Shown here piece after piece: positions 21,412 to 33,425 of a DNA stretch of 64,000 nt (position 1 is the first letter of the stretch; every line of letters begins with the position of its first letter). The stretch comes from Polietes domitor. Its lineage: Eukaryota; Arthropoda; Insecta; Diptera; Muscidae. The notes beneath the pieces are model-generated. The model was not told where the DNA came from. It saw only the letters and a program-made list of their open reading frames with translations, and searched no databases. The position numbers were made by a program, and so were the translations under genes. The DNA is taken from contig OX377620.1 in NCBI GenBank assembly GCA_947397865.1, forward strand, positions 180,842,888 to 180,906,887. Direction: 5' to 3'.

Positions 21412-23379
21412 AAGAATAAATAACTTTGAGTGTGGAAATAAAGATCATGTTTATAAGCATATAATATAATACAGTTGTGTTCATTTGTAATGTTATTTAA
21501 AAAATCAGGCGTTCATTGAAGTTCGAATGAAATAAAAAATAGTTTTACTATTTTCCAAAATAATTTGTAATTTAAAAAAGATGAACATTTTGGTATTCTA
21601 TCCCTATGTATCGTCTGGGTTAGTAAATACAAAATTAACCACATTTTTAAGTATTTAGTTAAAACTAAATTTCGGGCTCTATGACAAATGAAAGCGAATT
21701 CAAATTGAAGAACTTTAGATTGTTATAAAGAATGTATAATTTTCAGGGCAAATAAGTACCAAAAATACCCATTAGAAAAACCACAATTATAATCCAATTA
21801 TAATTGTTCTCCTGTTCCCTGCAAATAGACACATTTTCCCTTCTTTATTATCTTTGGACCATACCTTATTGAGGAAATATGAAAAACTAACACAAATTAT
21901 TTCTTTTTATTATTTTGTATTTTCGATAAATACACATGTTAGCAAATCATGCTATTATAAGTACATTCAATTCATCAGTATCTTAAGTCATACAATAAAA
22001 CAAACAAAAATATTTTTTCAAAAAGTTACAACAATAAATACATATATGACAATATTTTCGAAATAATCATGACAAATTTAATTTTAAATTAATTGAAGAA
22101 CTAAGACATTAAACTTTACAAATTATGCTAAATATATTATACAAAATGGGGGAACAAAAACTAACAATAACTTATCACCAAATGTCTTACAAAGTTTTCA
22201 TTTTCAATTTATTCCTCCAAAGTAATATAAGAAAGCCAATAAGGCCAATTATACTATATTACAAAAGCAAACATACTCCATTAATTAAAAATATAACAAA
22301 CATACATAAAAGATATGAGGAAATTATTAAATATAATAAAATAATAAATAAGCGAAAATTATCGATGTCCAATAGAATGCATGAAATGCCGAGAGATGAA
22401 AATTTACTCATTATTTAGGCATGTTAACTGCAGATAAAAATAAATTATGTTTGCCCACTGCTGAAGGATTCAATTGTTGATATCGGAACATTCTTTGAAA
22501 TAGATCATCAATCTTTTTAACAGGCATGTTTGAAATTCCAACTCTCGGGGTTTCATTATCTTCGATATATTTTTTCTTCAACTCATGTGACTCTAAATTT
22601 GGTCACAAGAGTAAACTATCATATACCAATACATTTTGTAAAGATTTGGTTATCAAACCCCAATATACATATATGAAAATTGTACATACAATTTTGTGAT
22701 GATAGCTTAATGAGATTCTACACATTGATTTTTATGTTTTCTATCGTTAATATGGTTTGGCGATATTAAGGAATCAAGATATCCTTTAGATAATATATTT
22801 ATGTAGCTTGTATTCGATTAAGTATATTTATTTGTAGTGAAAACGACTATATACTGTATTTGTATTTTTGTGTATTTTTAAAATTCCTGTAGTTTCACCT
22901 TTCTTAGTCAAGTCCGTTTATGCTTTAGTATTTTTATGTTTAATTTGGTAAAGACGTTACATAAAATTGTCGTAAGTATATTGAAAATGCATAAATAGTT
23001 TTGGGAAGACTTCAAATACTTGTTGATGTCTGCGAAACAAAATACTGGAAGTAAATGGTGTTCAATAAGTTATATGATTGTGTTCTAGGGTGTAAATTTG
23101 GTTTTGGAATGTCTGAAGATGTATAAAATTAGCTCCAAGCTGTGAGAACATCAATATTGTAGTTCATGTTAAATGCATGTATTCTCAAGTTGGAGGTCTT
23201 AGTTAAAAAAATATTAGATAATTTGGAGTTTTGTGCATTTAAGTTTTGATCAAAATGACAAATGTTTTTTTTTTCGGGACATTCTGTTATGTGTGGGAGC
23301 TGTGGTGAAATATCTCAACATTTACCAAAGATGTATGTTTTAAGTACTATATGCGTATGTTCATCTTATAGGTATACAT
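21412..23379. other. AT-rich spacer, probably including the Traf6 3'UTR
   Basis: Open frames at 21854-22066 and 22125-22418 are Asn/Ile/Lys-rich translations of AT-rich DNA with no recognisable domain. Minus-strand AATAAA equivalents occur near 22828. A segment near 22206-22250 (AAAGCCAATAAGGCCAAT) resembles one in the kin17 intron near 38490. Confidence 0.4.
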
Positions 23380-24645
23380 TTATACCATATTTATTTGTAT
23401 TTTAATTACCAAACGATCATCTTCGCAAAATCCCCTCTTAATTATATCAGCGATATTGGCATATTCCACGAAACCAAATCCCCGAGTACTTATACGTTCC
23501 TTAGGCTGATGAAATGCCAAAATTTCCGGTTTGGTCATAATCGTATCATGCTGGGACAGTTTCATATCACGCGGATGTACCATGCACAATTTGATGCGTC
23601 CTATGAATGGCCATTGCAAATGAATATCATTCTCCGATTGCATGAGGTGTACATGCAAACTAAGAAGATGCGGATTTTTGGGTTGAATATTGAGGCGGGC
23701 ACAAAATTTATAGCCGTAAGGTGTAGTATAGCATTCACGGGAATACACCAGATTGTTGGTGTTGGAACGTAGATGGTCGACAAGATTATGGAAATTTGGT
23801 ATTTCCCATACGATGGTGCCGCTGCTGTAACGTGGATCCACTTGTGTACGCAGTGAGGTCATTTGTTTGTTTAAATTTTCTATTTTAACGTCTTGTTCGC
23901 ATGCTCTTTGCTCCAACACTACGATGCGTTGATACATTGCCTGTATAAGTTGCTCTTCAGTACCATTGGCATATTGCGGCGGCGGTGGCAGAGCCCCACC
24001 ACCATGCCCATTTGTTTGTGTTGTTGATTTCTGAGGTTTTTGAGGATTCCAAGTGGATATAGCTGTGCTCTGCAGTGATCGAAGCATTAACTGCAAATGA
24101 TGAGGCATATCTTCTTTCAAGTGAACCTCCAAAGCATTTGTTTCAGGTCGTCCAACAAAGCCACATTTAATACTTGCAAAAGGACACTTTTCCTCTGTCT
24201 CTATATCGCTTCGATATGGACAATCATGTTTATGACGTTCCATTTCAAGTGGGGAAGCTATGTAACTGCAGCCTGACTTAATATTAGGACATTTCAATTG
24301 AATCTGCTCAATTTCTCTTCGGGTGAAATTGTCGGGGAAAATGTCTTTATCGACCGTAATTTTTTTATTATCCATAGGACACCATTGGCTTTTGTTGCGG
24401 AGCCATGCATTTAGGCAGGATTTACAAAAGCGGTGACCACAAGATGTTAGAACGGGCTCGTTGAGCCAATTCATACAAATGGCACATTCATATCTGGAGT
24501 CAGGTTCGGGCTCCTCCGTCGAAATAGACCTTGTATTTACTGACCTCTGCGGTGGTGGCTGCGGCCTTGGAATCAGTTCCATGTCATCGTCTGGCTCTTC
24601 TGGTGTCAATTGTTTGTTTGACTGTTGTGATGGTTGTCGATTCAT
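23380..24645 (-). CDS. Traf6: TNF-receptor-associated factor 6 (RING, TRAF zinc fingers, MATH)
   Basis: One coding exon, 421 residues. The RING finger spans Cys54, Cys57, Cys69, His71, Cys74, Cys77, Cys89 and Asp92; Asp in the last position also occurs in human TRAF6. FPDNF follows as in TRAF6. Two TRAF-type zinc fingers (about 115-195, CP...C...H...C patterns) come next, fewer than the five in vertebrate TRAF6. A Gln/Pro linker, a coiled coil (about 230-268) and a MATH/TRAF-C domain (about 275-421) complete it. Known role: E3 ubiquitin ligase adaptor in Toll/Imd-type and JNK signalling in flies, acting at membrane receptor complexes in the cytoplasm. The start ATG at 24645 is the first in frame. 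Similarity to other TRAFs is possible, but the layout best fits fly Traf6. Confidence 0.93.
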   Translation of the reverse strand: MNRQPSQQSNKQLTPEEPDDDMELIPRPQPPPQRSVNTRSISTEEPEPDSRYECAICMNWLNEPVLTSCGHRFCKSCLNAWLRNKSQWCPMDNKKITVDKDIFPDNFTRREIEQIQLKCPNIKSGCSYIASPLEMERHKHDCPYRSDIETEEKCPFASIKCGFVGRPETNALEVHLKEDMPHHLQLMLRSLQSTAISTWNPQKPQKSTTQTNGHGGGALPPPPQYANGTEEQLIQAMYQRIVVLEQRACEQDVKIENLNKQMTSLRTQVDPRYSSGTIVWEIPNFHNLVDHLRSNTNNLVYSRECYTTPYGYKFCARLNIQPKNPHLLSLHVHLMQSENDIHLQWPFIGRIKLCMVHPRDMKLSQHDTIMTKPEILAFHQPKERISTRGFGFVEYANIADIIKRGFCEDDRLVIKIQINMV

Positions 24646-25450
24646 TTCTTAAATTAGTCTTATGTTGTATTTGGAATAATAAAAACTATAAAAATGGAAT
24701 AATAAACAGTAACTTAGTCTTATATTGTATTTTGAATAATAAACTATAAAAATGGATATAAAAATTCTAAAAAAAGTAACTTTTAGTTCTTATGTTGTTT
24801 TTATTTATTTTTTCCCGTAAAAAAGATGTATAGAGAACGAAGTCGACCAAAAACTAGTCGCCGTCGTCAGAGTTTTGTATATCCGTCACTATCGCCTATT
24901 TGAGCGGCTTAAAATATCAGCCGACCAATCGCATAGCCGTCGACAATTGAGGGGCCGGTGTTGTTAGGGCCCACTTGAACTGCGCCCTTACAGCAAACAG
25001 CTGATTATTCATATAGGGGTGTTTAGACTTATGCTAAAAATACTCAGAAAAAGGGAGCAAATAGAATACGGTAAAATAAAATTTTCAGCAACGACCCATA
25101 GTTTCAGAGTTACGGGCCCCCTTTTAGTGATATCTTCGTTATTTGTTGCTCGATTTGTTTGAAATTATTTTTTTTTTCAAAAAGTCGGCCGTTTTTTAAT
25201 TTTAATTTTAGTTTTAATAAAAAAAATATGTTATATAAAGATATGTTCATAAAAATCGCGCGATTTTTTCGTAATTTTTCAATTCGTAGTATACATTATT
25301 TTGAATAGTATTTTTTATTTAATCGCGCGTTTTTTTTTTGTTTGAAATATTTTTTCAATTTTTGTTATTTATTATTTTGAATGGTTACCTTTCCAACGAA
25401 ACCATCAAATTCAAATAGGATACAAAACAATGAAAATATCACTAATTAGT
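24646..25450. other. Upstream region of Traf6, AT-rich with one repeat unit
   Basis: A near-direct repeat at 24658-24750 (TTAGTCTTATGTTGTATTT, then TTAGTCTTATATTGTATTTT) lies in the probable 5' flank. A GC-richer stretch at about 24840-25010 may hold the promoter, but no core element is clear. A unit of the GTAACTCGGGAAATATGGGC repeat family, in variant form, lies near 25090-25125. Confidence 0.4.
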
Positions 25451-25454
25451 TACC

Positions 25455-25765
25455 TGAAGTTTCGGGGCACGTAACTCGGGAAATATGGGTCACAGAAAAA
25501 ATATTAAGTTTATTCCCTTAAAATTAAAAGCCCTTTCCAAAAAACCAATTTCATAAAAATCGCACGAAATGTATGAATCAAAAATTTCGGGGCCTGTAAC
25601 TAGGGAAATATGGGCCGGAGTGAAAAAATAATTTAAGTTTTTTTTAAATAGCAAGCTCTTTCTAATAAAACGCTAATAAAAATTTCAAGCAAATCGGGCA
25701 ATAAATATATAACTAAATAGGTTTCCAAAGTTTCCGGGGGCCGTAACTGCGGAACTATGGGCCTT
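25455..25765. repeat. Three tandem units of a roughly 135-bp repeat
   Basis: The motif TTTCGGGGC-CGTAACT-GGGAAATATGGGC recurs at about 25455, 25585 and 25722, each followed by an A/T-rich arm of similar composition. A reverse copy is found in the intron of gene A near 1077-1110. Confidence 0.65.
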
Positions 25766-25864
25766 GCTGAAAATTTTATTTAATTTTTTCTGCGAAGAAT
25801 TCAAATATCTACGCAATAAAATATCTAAAATAAATATTACAAGTTTGTCCGTATTGTATATTTA

Positions 25865-26091
25865 AGCCAAATATTGGACTTAGCCTGGATAATTATCCAG
25901 CGTAAGTCAAATTTATGGTTATCGAGGCTAAGTCCAAAAAAGTCTGCACAAAATATTTTTTTTTAAATTGTTTTGATACAAATATTTATATTGTAGTTGA
26001 AAAAATATTTTTTTATTTTGAGTAAAAAATAACTTTTTATTGACGTTTTTGTTATTGCTGCTTATTATCGCGGCTTAAAGAAAAACAGCTC
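25865..26091. mobile_element. Truncated TA-flanked MITE (GGGCTGTTTTTC family)
   Basis: The right end reads GCGGCTTAAAGAAAAACAGCTC followed by TA, matching the terminus of the complete copies at 28613-29012 and 31948-32279. The internal palindrome TGGATAATTATCCAG and GACTTAGCCTGG words are present. The left terminus is missing or too diverged to see. Confidence 0.7.
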
Positions 26092-26099
26092 TATTAATA

Positions 26100-27152
26100 C
26101 CACTTGATACCTACTTGCTTCACTTTCCATGGAAAATTTATATATATTTATAATGTACCATTCAGTGTGTATAATTTGCATAAACAATTGTTGATAGTTT
26201 TAAAGAAGGTTCTATACCAGAGCGATTGTGATTGTTCACAAACATGTTTGTTATCGCTCAATTCTTAATTGTTGTTGGTGGATATATTTTACAATGTGAC
26301 GGGACACCCTATATTATTCAATTACTCTCACACACCGGCATTTATTGAATACAATTTAGAAGAGAGAGCCAGAAGGAAGAGAGTGAGAGCGAAATAATTA
26401 AATACCCAGTTGACATTGTCGTCAACATTTCCTCGGCGACATTTTTAAATAAGTCGTTAATGAGCATTTATCGCTTAACTTGACTTTAACGACCCTATCA
26501 TAATAGACCCTGTTCTAACAAACCCAAACTCATTTGAGGATAACGACATGTAATGTGTTTTTCTTTGTAGTGTAAAATGTACATATTTATATATATTTCG
26601 ATGAAAAATATTTGGCATCAAATGGACGATATCAAAGGAACAAGTCACTTTGGGCCAAATATATACTATTTACACAACAAACAAAAACTCCGTATGACTT
26701 AATTAGGCCCAAGGGTTTAAATTAAAATACGCAAACAGATATCACAGATTCAACTGCCGCCTGGCGTTTTGTATGGAATGCCAGCGATATGTCCTCGACG
26801 ATTTACTACTGTCCTCAAAGATGGGCAGAAGACATTGCCAACTGGGTAGCAAACAATTTCAAACAACAACAAAATTAGCAAAACAAAAGTAAAGTGGCCA
26901 ATATATAAATGAACAATCGAACGATTGCGTTTACAGTCAAACAATAAACGTGAACGTGAGAACACAACAGATATAATATAAATTCGAAGCGGAGGAAACG
27001 GAAAGAAAATCAAGTGTGTGTGTTGCTTTCTTAAGTGGAAGGCAATTAACGAAGAGAAGAAAAAGAATATACTTATCCACATTAGATACAACTAACATAC
27101 ATTATTTCAAATTTAACGGTCAAAAGTTCATACGAATTTAAAAAGAAGTAAT
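26100..27152. other. Upstream region of the phospholipase A2 gene
   Basis: A TATATAAAT is present near 26904 on the plus strand and could be a core promoter about 250 bp before the start codon; this is inference. The open frame at 26750-27091 on the minus strand shows no domain and is probably chance. Confidence 0.35.
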
Positions 27153-28010
27153 ATGGCGAAAATGTTTAAAATTTGTCTGATTTTTGCTATTATATGCATA
27201 CAAACAATATGGACGATATATGTTGTTCCAGAACATACCAGAAATCAATTGTGGGATACCTTAGAAATGAAGCAGGACCACGACAACAAACACCAAACAA
27301 TTGAATACGACAACCCCTTATTAAGACAAAGTGTTAAATATATGATAAGCTCCTCCACAACTGCCGACAGCGACAGCGACACCAACAGTCAGAGCCAAAT
27401 AAATGCAATGCATGCAAAAACCAAAACCAGTCAACTACGACATCATACATCATACGATAAAACTGATGACGTCGTTGTTAGCATGCATAACAACTACAAC
27501 GATGAAAATGAAAACAGTTTTGAGAACTTGGAGGCACAGCCACAATCGAATGGCGAGGCACAGGCACAGGCACATACTATTCGCCACACACGCCAACGCA
27601 GAGATGTGTCTGACTGGTTGATTGCCCCAAACACGAAATGGTGCGGACGAGGCAACACAGCCAACGGAACATATAATCATCTCGGAGGCGCCTCATCAGC
27701 TGATAAATGTTGCCGCAAACACGACCATTGCAAGGTTTTCATACCGGCCATGAGCAATCGCTATGGCCTGTTTAATTATCGTCCCTATACACTATCCCAC
27801 TGTAGCTGCGATCGACGTTTTCGCACCTGTCTGAAGATGTCCAACGATGAGGATGCCAAAACAATTGGCCAACTCTTCTTTAATATGGTTCAAACTCAAT
27901 GTTTCACATTGTCAAAAGAACGAGTTTGCCAACATCGTGCTGCCGATGGAACATGTAGTGAAGAGCACGTCAAGAAGAAGGCATATTTAAGGAACAACAA
28001 GAAGTTTTAA
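27153..28010 (+). CDS. Group III secreted phospholipase A2 (bee-venom type fold)
   Basis: One exon, 285 residues. A signal peptide (about 1-22) precedes a long low-complexity propeptide rich in Asn, Ser and Gln, which ends at a furin-type RQRR site (147-150). The mature domain starts at about 151. Trp163-Cys164-Gly165-Arg166-Gly167 is the calcium loop, and Cys186-Cys187 followed by His190-Asp191 is the catalytic dyad, so the enzyme looks intact. Further paired Cys complete the fold. It should hydrolyse the sn-2 acyl bond of phospholipids outside the cell. In flies such genes are ordinary secreted enzymes; nothing here points to venom use. Two AATAAA signals lie at 28364-28376. Confidence 0.93.
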   Translation: MAKMFKICLIFAIICIQTIWTIYVVPEHTRNQLWDTLEMKQDHDNKHQTIEYDNPLLRQSVKYMISSSTTADSDSDTNSQSQINAMHAKTKTSQLRHHTSYDKTDDVVVSMHNNYNDENENSFENLEAQPQSNGEAQAQAHTIRHTRQRRDVSDWLIAPNTKWCGRGNTANGTYNHLGGASSADKCCRKHDHCKVFIPAMSNRYGLFNYRPYTLSHCSCDRRFRTCLKMSNDEDAKTIGQLFFNMVQTQCFTLSKERVCQHRAADGTCSEEHVKKKAYLRNNKKF

Positions 28011-28612
28011 GAGCAAGCACAATGTAGTCATTTTATCGTGAGCAAGGCAACACTAGTGAACTTGAGCGAATTGTCGTTCGGCGTGCTAAATAGCCTCGTT
28101 GATTATGCTCTAATCTCTTTCTTTTTTATAAATCGTGTGTGTTCTTTTTCTTCGTGTTGTTATTTAATCGAAACAAATAGAATAGTACTTGTAGATTCTT
28201 TACTGTAATGTTGCGAGCTATGGGATAACATTATTTTAACATGTTAAAAACATTGAAGACTGCTGCCTGCTGCTCTGCGACTGCAATAATTCGCTGTATC
28301 GGTATGCAGGCAATTAGTGTTTACTCGAGTTGACTTAAGGTAAGTGTATTATTAATTGCAAACAATAAACAATAAAAAAACAAAACTTTTTTCTGGAATT
28401 GCGACTATTTTTGAAATGAATTTCGGTTATTTAAGCACGAAAGTGTTTATGTTAATTTATTGGCTGCCCCAAATGTTGTTTCGTCCAGAAAAATATTGAT
28501 CAATTTTTATTTATTTTTTAATTCAACATTCGCCGAGCTAAATATGCCGCTTACGAAATTTTACTAGTCACACATGACTTATTGTCTGTGTTTTTTTAGA
28601 AGCGTATTATTA

Positions 28613-29012
28613 GGGCTGTTTTTCTTTAGGTCGGGAAAATATAAACGTTAAAAAATTTTAATTTTTTGTTAAAAAAAATTTAATTTTTTGTTAAAAAAAA
28701 TTAATTTTTTGTTAAAAAAAAATAATTTTTTAACACTGTCTCAAAAATAACTATATAAAATATTAGTATTATTGTGTTGACTTTTTTGGACTCGATAACC
28801 ACAAATTTTACTTACACTGGATAATTATCCAGGCAAAGTCCAACGTTCTTAACATAAAATTATTTTTTCAAAATTTGTTTTTATACTCACATTGATATTG
28901 CTGTTGGAAATTTTAAAAAATGTATTTTTTTTATTTTGAGCGAAATTTTAACATTCTATTACGGTTTTTGCTATCGCAGCTTAGCTATCCAGTCTTAAAA
29001 AAAAAACAGCCC
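28613..29012. mobile_element. Complete TA-flanked MITE, 400 bp
   Basis: Ends GGGCTGTTTTTCTTTA and its inverse CTTAAAAAAAAAACAGCCC, with TA on both sides (28611-28612 and 29013-29014). The interior contains an imperfect palindrome around CTGGATAATTATCCAG. TA duplication suggests mobilisation by a Tc1/mariner-type transposase. No coding capacity. A T-rich minirepeat (TAATTTTTTGTTAAAAAAAA units) lies at 28660-28730. Confidence 0.8.
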
Positions 29013-31785
29013 TATTAAGTCTATTTTTTGTGAAATGAACTTTGACTAAGTTCAAGTCACATGTCTATTTAAATCAATTTTCTAGTTATTGTATCAAAAC
29101 AATTCATTCATTCTAAATTAATTCTAAATTCAACGTTCTGACTATAATCACCACAGCGCTAAATTCAACGTTGTATTGTAAATTACCCGCTCGTAGTCTC
29201 ATTATTGTTTTTAATTGTCATGGCGGTGGTTTTGTAGCTTAATCTTCAAACACCCATGAATTATATGTGCGAATTGACTTGACCATTGCTTTAGATGTTC
29301 CCATTCCCGAGGCACCGTTTCCCAAATCTTCTATTCTAGTGTGGAGCTATTCAATAACTCAGAAACACAATTATGTGACTTCATATCTTTTTGCGGTATA
29401 CCAACGATATAAGAACACTTTAGCGACTTGTTCGTAACAAAGCATAAGATTGACATAGAAACGGCAATGTTTCTGAAATATTTTCAACTGCCGGTGCAAC
29501 TTTTTTCCAGAAACAAAATTGTCATTAGTTTGCAATTTAACTAATTTAATATCGCCTTTTTATAATAACACTTCAATTTAGCGATTGTCAATCAAAAATG
29601 TTATGTATCTCACAATGGATTAACTCAATTCCTTCCGTATAGAAAAATACAAATAAATTTATTCGCAATTCTTAGAAGTTTTTTTTCTGATAATCCCGAA
29701 ATTTGGCTATTTGAACTTAATTTTATGAAATTTCCATATTAAAACGTTTTCTCTTTTTCATATTTGCAGCTATTATATATGGACAACATTTCTCCTATAC
29801 TACTCAATAAAAATCTAGATGTTCTAGTGTGATGCTGTAACATTCAATGAACTCAGTTTCTTAAATACATATACAATATATTATAAATACATATACATAT
29901 AAGAAAAATGTATGTTAAATGTTAAGTACCTCCTTTAAATCAAAATGCTATAAACATATGAACAATATTTATTGTTAAAAAAATTAAAAGAGATCGTAAG
30001 CTAGTATTTTTAAATTAAATTCTTACTGATAAGCAATATTAAAAATATTATAAACGTTTTTTCTAAACATGTACAATAAATTTGATTTGAACATATACAA
30101 TTAATATACATTCAAACATATGTGTATACAGAGCACTGCTCTTGATAATGAAGTGTATGCAAACCAAAAACAACGAATTTAAACAAAAAAATATTCTCAT
30201 CTTTTTTAGAATTTTACTTAGAGAACCAACCAATCAAAATTTTGTGAAAACATTAAAAATACTTTCTAATACATAGATTGAGTCAAATGTCCAAATACCA
30301 AAAAAACAACATTTGAGATTTTATATAGTTTTTACATAAATCAATATTATATTTTTAATTAGCTGTTAAACATAGACCTTAAGTTTCAATAGTTTTTATT
30401 AATATGTGCTAAAATAGATAATATGTAATAAAAAAAACCCAAAATATTTATTAAAATCTATATTTCTTTTTATTCATTTAATACAGTTAGTGTTACGCAA
30501 GAATTTCAATAAAACTGGAAATAATTATGTGTCAGCAATAACTGAACCAATTGCTGTGAAGAGTAGTTACACAGGGCAATGTTTGACTAAGACTAGTGGT
30601 TTTAGAACACACTCAGCAAATATTTCTAACCACAATTATTACTAGACAGCAGATTTTTATGCAAAATCACACAAATGACTTTAATGATAGAAAATCGTTA
30701 TAATCAATTTCATGTTAGCCTATTTTGCATGTAAATATGAATTAAAATGGGATTTGTATACAAATCCGCTGTGTAATTTTTACAGACGAGTTACATACTC
30801 GGTCTTGTTTATCTAAACAGATTCAACCTATTGAAAATATACTATTTTGAGGATACTGATGATATGTATAGAGAAAACGAAAATAACTGAACAGAATATT
30901 CTAAAGAATAAACTTCTTCAATGTATACATTAAAGCGGGTTTGTTTGTATGGAGAAGTTGCACTTGTTCGCTCCTAAAATGGAAGCTTGGCTTATTTTAT
31001 ATATACCCTGAAAATATCACGGCTATCCATTTTACCTTCACGTAGCTAGAGCGATTATACATATCCATTAAAAATATAGTATTTTTCAGTTCGACCAAAG
31101 TGTTTCCGCATCCATGAGTGTTTCCGCATCCATGAGTGTTTCCGCATCCAACTGTACCAAACTATATCTGTATATATCGACGCCGCCCAACAGTAGTAGG
31201 CTAAGTCGATTTAGCATGTTCTTTACGTTTTTCGATTGTACGGTCTTTAACTTAAATTCCCACAAATTTTGCTAATGATCGGCCAGTCCAATTGAATAAT
31301 AATTTCAATATAAAGATTGTAGACGAACAACCTGTAAATATTTATTTATATATTTTTATTTCTTTTTTAAATAAAATATTTTGTGTTTTCTTTTATTTTC
31401 GGTAAGGAAATATTACTATTTCGAATTAAAATAAAAATTTTGTTTGTTTAATTTTTTCAATTTTGAGAAGTATGAAAGTGGTCTAAGTCAGTCCTCTGAA
31501 AGTAGTGGTTCCCTTGGGGGTACTAACATTGTCCAATTTTTTATAAAAGTTCGATATAGTAGTAAGATATTCTATGAAAAAATATTTGTGGTTCGGTAGA
31601 AAAATATTTTTTATTGACTCAAACGAAACTCTGATAGCTAGATTGTTGGATTGGACGTATCGTGATCGGCGATCAAGACTAGATTGTTTTAGAATTTTAT
31701 AAAAATACCTATATATACATTAGGCTAGGTCACGAACAAAATTTTGTTTTCAGCACCCAGGGATAAAATATGTATCGTTTTAGGA
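29013..31785. other. AT-rich spacer, no gene seen
   Basis: No open frame with recognisable protein and no RNA gene that I can identify. The only structured feature is an 18-bp tandem repeat (GTGTTTCCGCATCCATGA, nearly three units) at about 31099-31151. Confidence 0.45.
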
Positions 31786-31789
31786 GGGT

Positions 31790-32565
31790 TTGCAAAATAT
31801 AAAAATCGTGTTTTTCCAGGTTAATTTTTTATGTTGAACTTTTGTCCATTTTTTCTGAGTTAGCAGACACTTCGAAAGCACTTTAAATAATATTTTTAGT
31901 ATTTTCACATAATAACATGTTGGTCGAATTATTGGATACTTATAGTAGGGTTGTTTCTCTTTAAGCCGAGATAACAAACTGCGATAACAAAAACGGTTAT
32001 AACAATTTAATTTTTTGCTCAAAATAAAAAATGATTTTGTGTTGACTTTTTTGGACTTAGTCTCGATAACCATTAATTTGACTTACACTGGATAATTATC
32101 CAGGCTAAGTTCAACATTTTTAACACAAAATTATGTTTTCAAAATTTGTTTTTACACACACATTGATATTGCTGTTGGCGGAAATTTTAAAAAATATTTT
32201 TTTTTATTTTGAGTGAACTTTAACATTTTATTTATTTGTTATCGCAGCTTAGTTATCCAGCCTTGAAGAAAAACAACCCTAATACTCGTATTTCTTGAGA
32301 ACATTTTCTAATAATGGAAGGATCCAGCGCCTGTCGAATGATGCCTAAATGATGACAATAGTTAAATACTATAGAAGGGTTTTCAGAATAAACATCATTT
32401 GAATGGTATTTATTGCAGCAATAAAAATAGTGCCACACAAAAATTTAGTTTGTCACTTTGTCCACAAAAAATATTATACTCTAAACAATCAATAATTCGA
32501 CCAAATAGCCAGCATCAAAAATTTACATTTAAAGTGTTCTGAATGTTTAAATTATTTTAAATTTA
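31790..32565. mobile_element. Foldback-type element, copy I, split by a nested MITE
   Basis: The left arm (about 31790-31945) and right arm (about 32400-32565) are inverted versions of one another, sharing GGTCGAATTATTGGA-type words. The same arms occur in copy II (32700-33425). Between the arms a TA-flanked MITE (31948-32279) interrupts the sequence; copy II lacks it at the matching place. No transposase is visible. Confidence 0.65.
31948..32279. mobile_element. TA-flanked MITE nested in foldback copy I, 332 bp
   Basis: Begins GGGTTGTTTCTCTTTAAG and ends with its inverse CTTGAAGAAAAACAACCC; TA at 31946-31947 and 32280-32281. The terminal inverted repeats extend about 45 bp, inward to TGCGATAACAA. 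It contains the family palindrome CTGGATAATTATCCAG. Confidence 0.8.
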
Positions 32566-32699
32566 AACTATGGACTATATTTTAATGGCCAAAGTGAAAC
32601 ATTAAAAAAGGACATCCTTAAAACTGAATTTTTGGGATATTTCATATATGATTTCTTAGGGATATTTGGGCGTATTAATCCAAGGACATACGTGTCAAT

Positions 32700-33425
32700 G
32701 CCATATTCAATTTTCTAAATAGAAAAATGTTGCTGGAGAATGTTATATACATCTTCCCGTGTAATTTTTTATGTTGCATTTTTGCCCAACATTTTTTCTG
32801 AATTAATAGACTCTTCGAAGCACTATAAACAAAAATTTTTATTATTGTCTTAGAATAACTCATTGGTAGAATTATTGGGCGTTTATATTGATTTTTTGCG
32901 GGTTTTCAAGGTGATAGCTAAAAACTCATATTTCTTGGAAACATTTTGTAAGAGGTGTAATGAAAAAAAAATAGGAGGAATCAATACCTTTCGAATGAAA
33001 CCTAAACGATGAAACCTAAACGATGAATAACGAACAAAAAATTACTGATTACTGACTCAATTTTTGTGAAATAATTTAATGCAGGCAATGATTTTCTAAA
33101 CTAAAATGTTCAAACATGTTCAAACGCTGCGGCGTCAATTTCATGTCGATATTCATCATTCAGGCATTATTCGAAAGGTATTGACTGTAGCTATTTATTT
33201 TTTATAAAATATTACCACCAAATACAAAAAAAAAACAATAGTCACTGTGAATATCCACAAAAAATTACTATAAACGTCCAATAATTCGACCAATAAGTTG
33301 CTCAAAAAAATAATCAAAATTTATATTTAATATAAAATAATATATTTATATTTAAGGTCTTTCAAGGGTCTACTATTTCAGAAAATTTGAGAAGAAATGT
33401 AACACAAAAAATTACACCGGAAAAA
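32700..33425. mobile_element. Foldback-type element, copy II
   Basis: Two arms of about 330 bp in inverse orientation: the left begins near GTGTAATTTTTTATGTT (32759) and the right ends near AACACAAAAAATTACACCGG (33420). Both contain AATTATTGG(A/G)CGTTTATA and a CCTTTCGAAT word near the centre. A 14-bp direct repeat (ATGAAACCTAAACG, two units) sits at 32995-33022. This would form a long hairpin when single-stranded. Confidence 0.65.

Noticed and set aside
22125..22418. Possible small gene of 97 codons
   Set aside because: Ile/Lys/Asn-rich translation of AT-rich DNA with no domain; probably the Traf6 3' flank.
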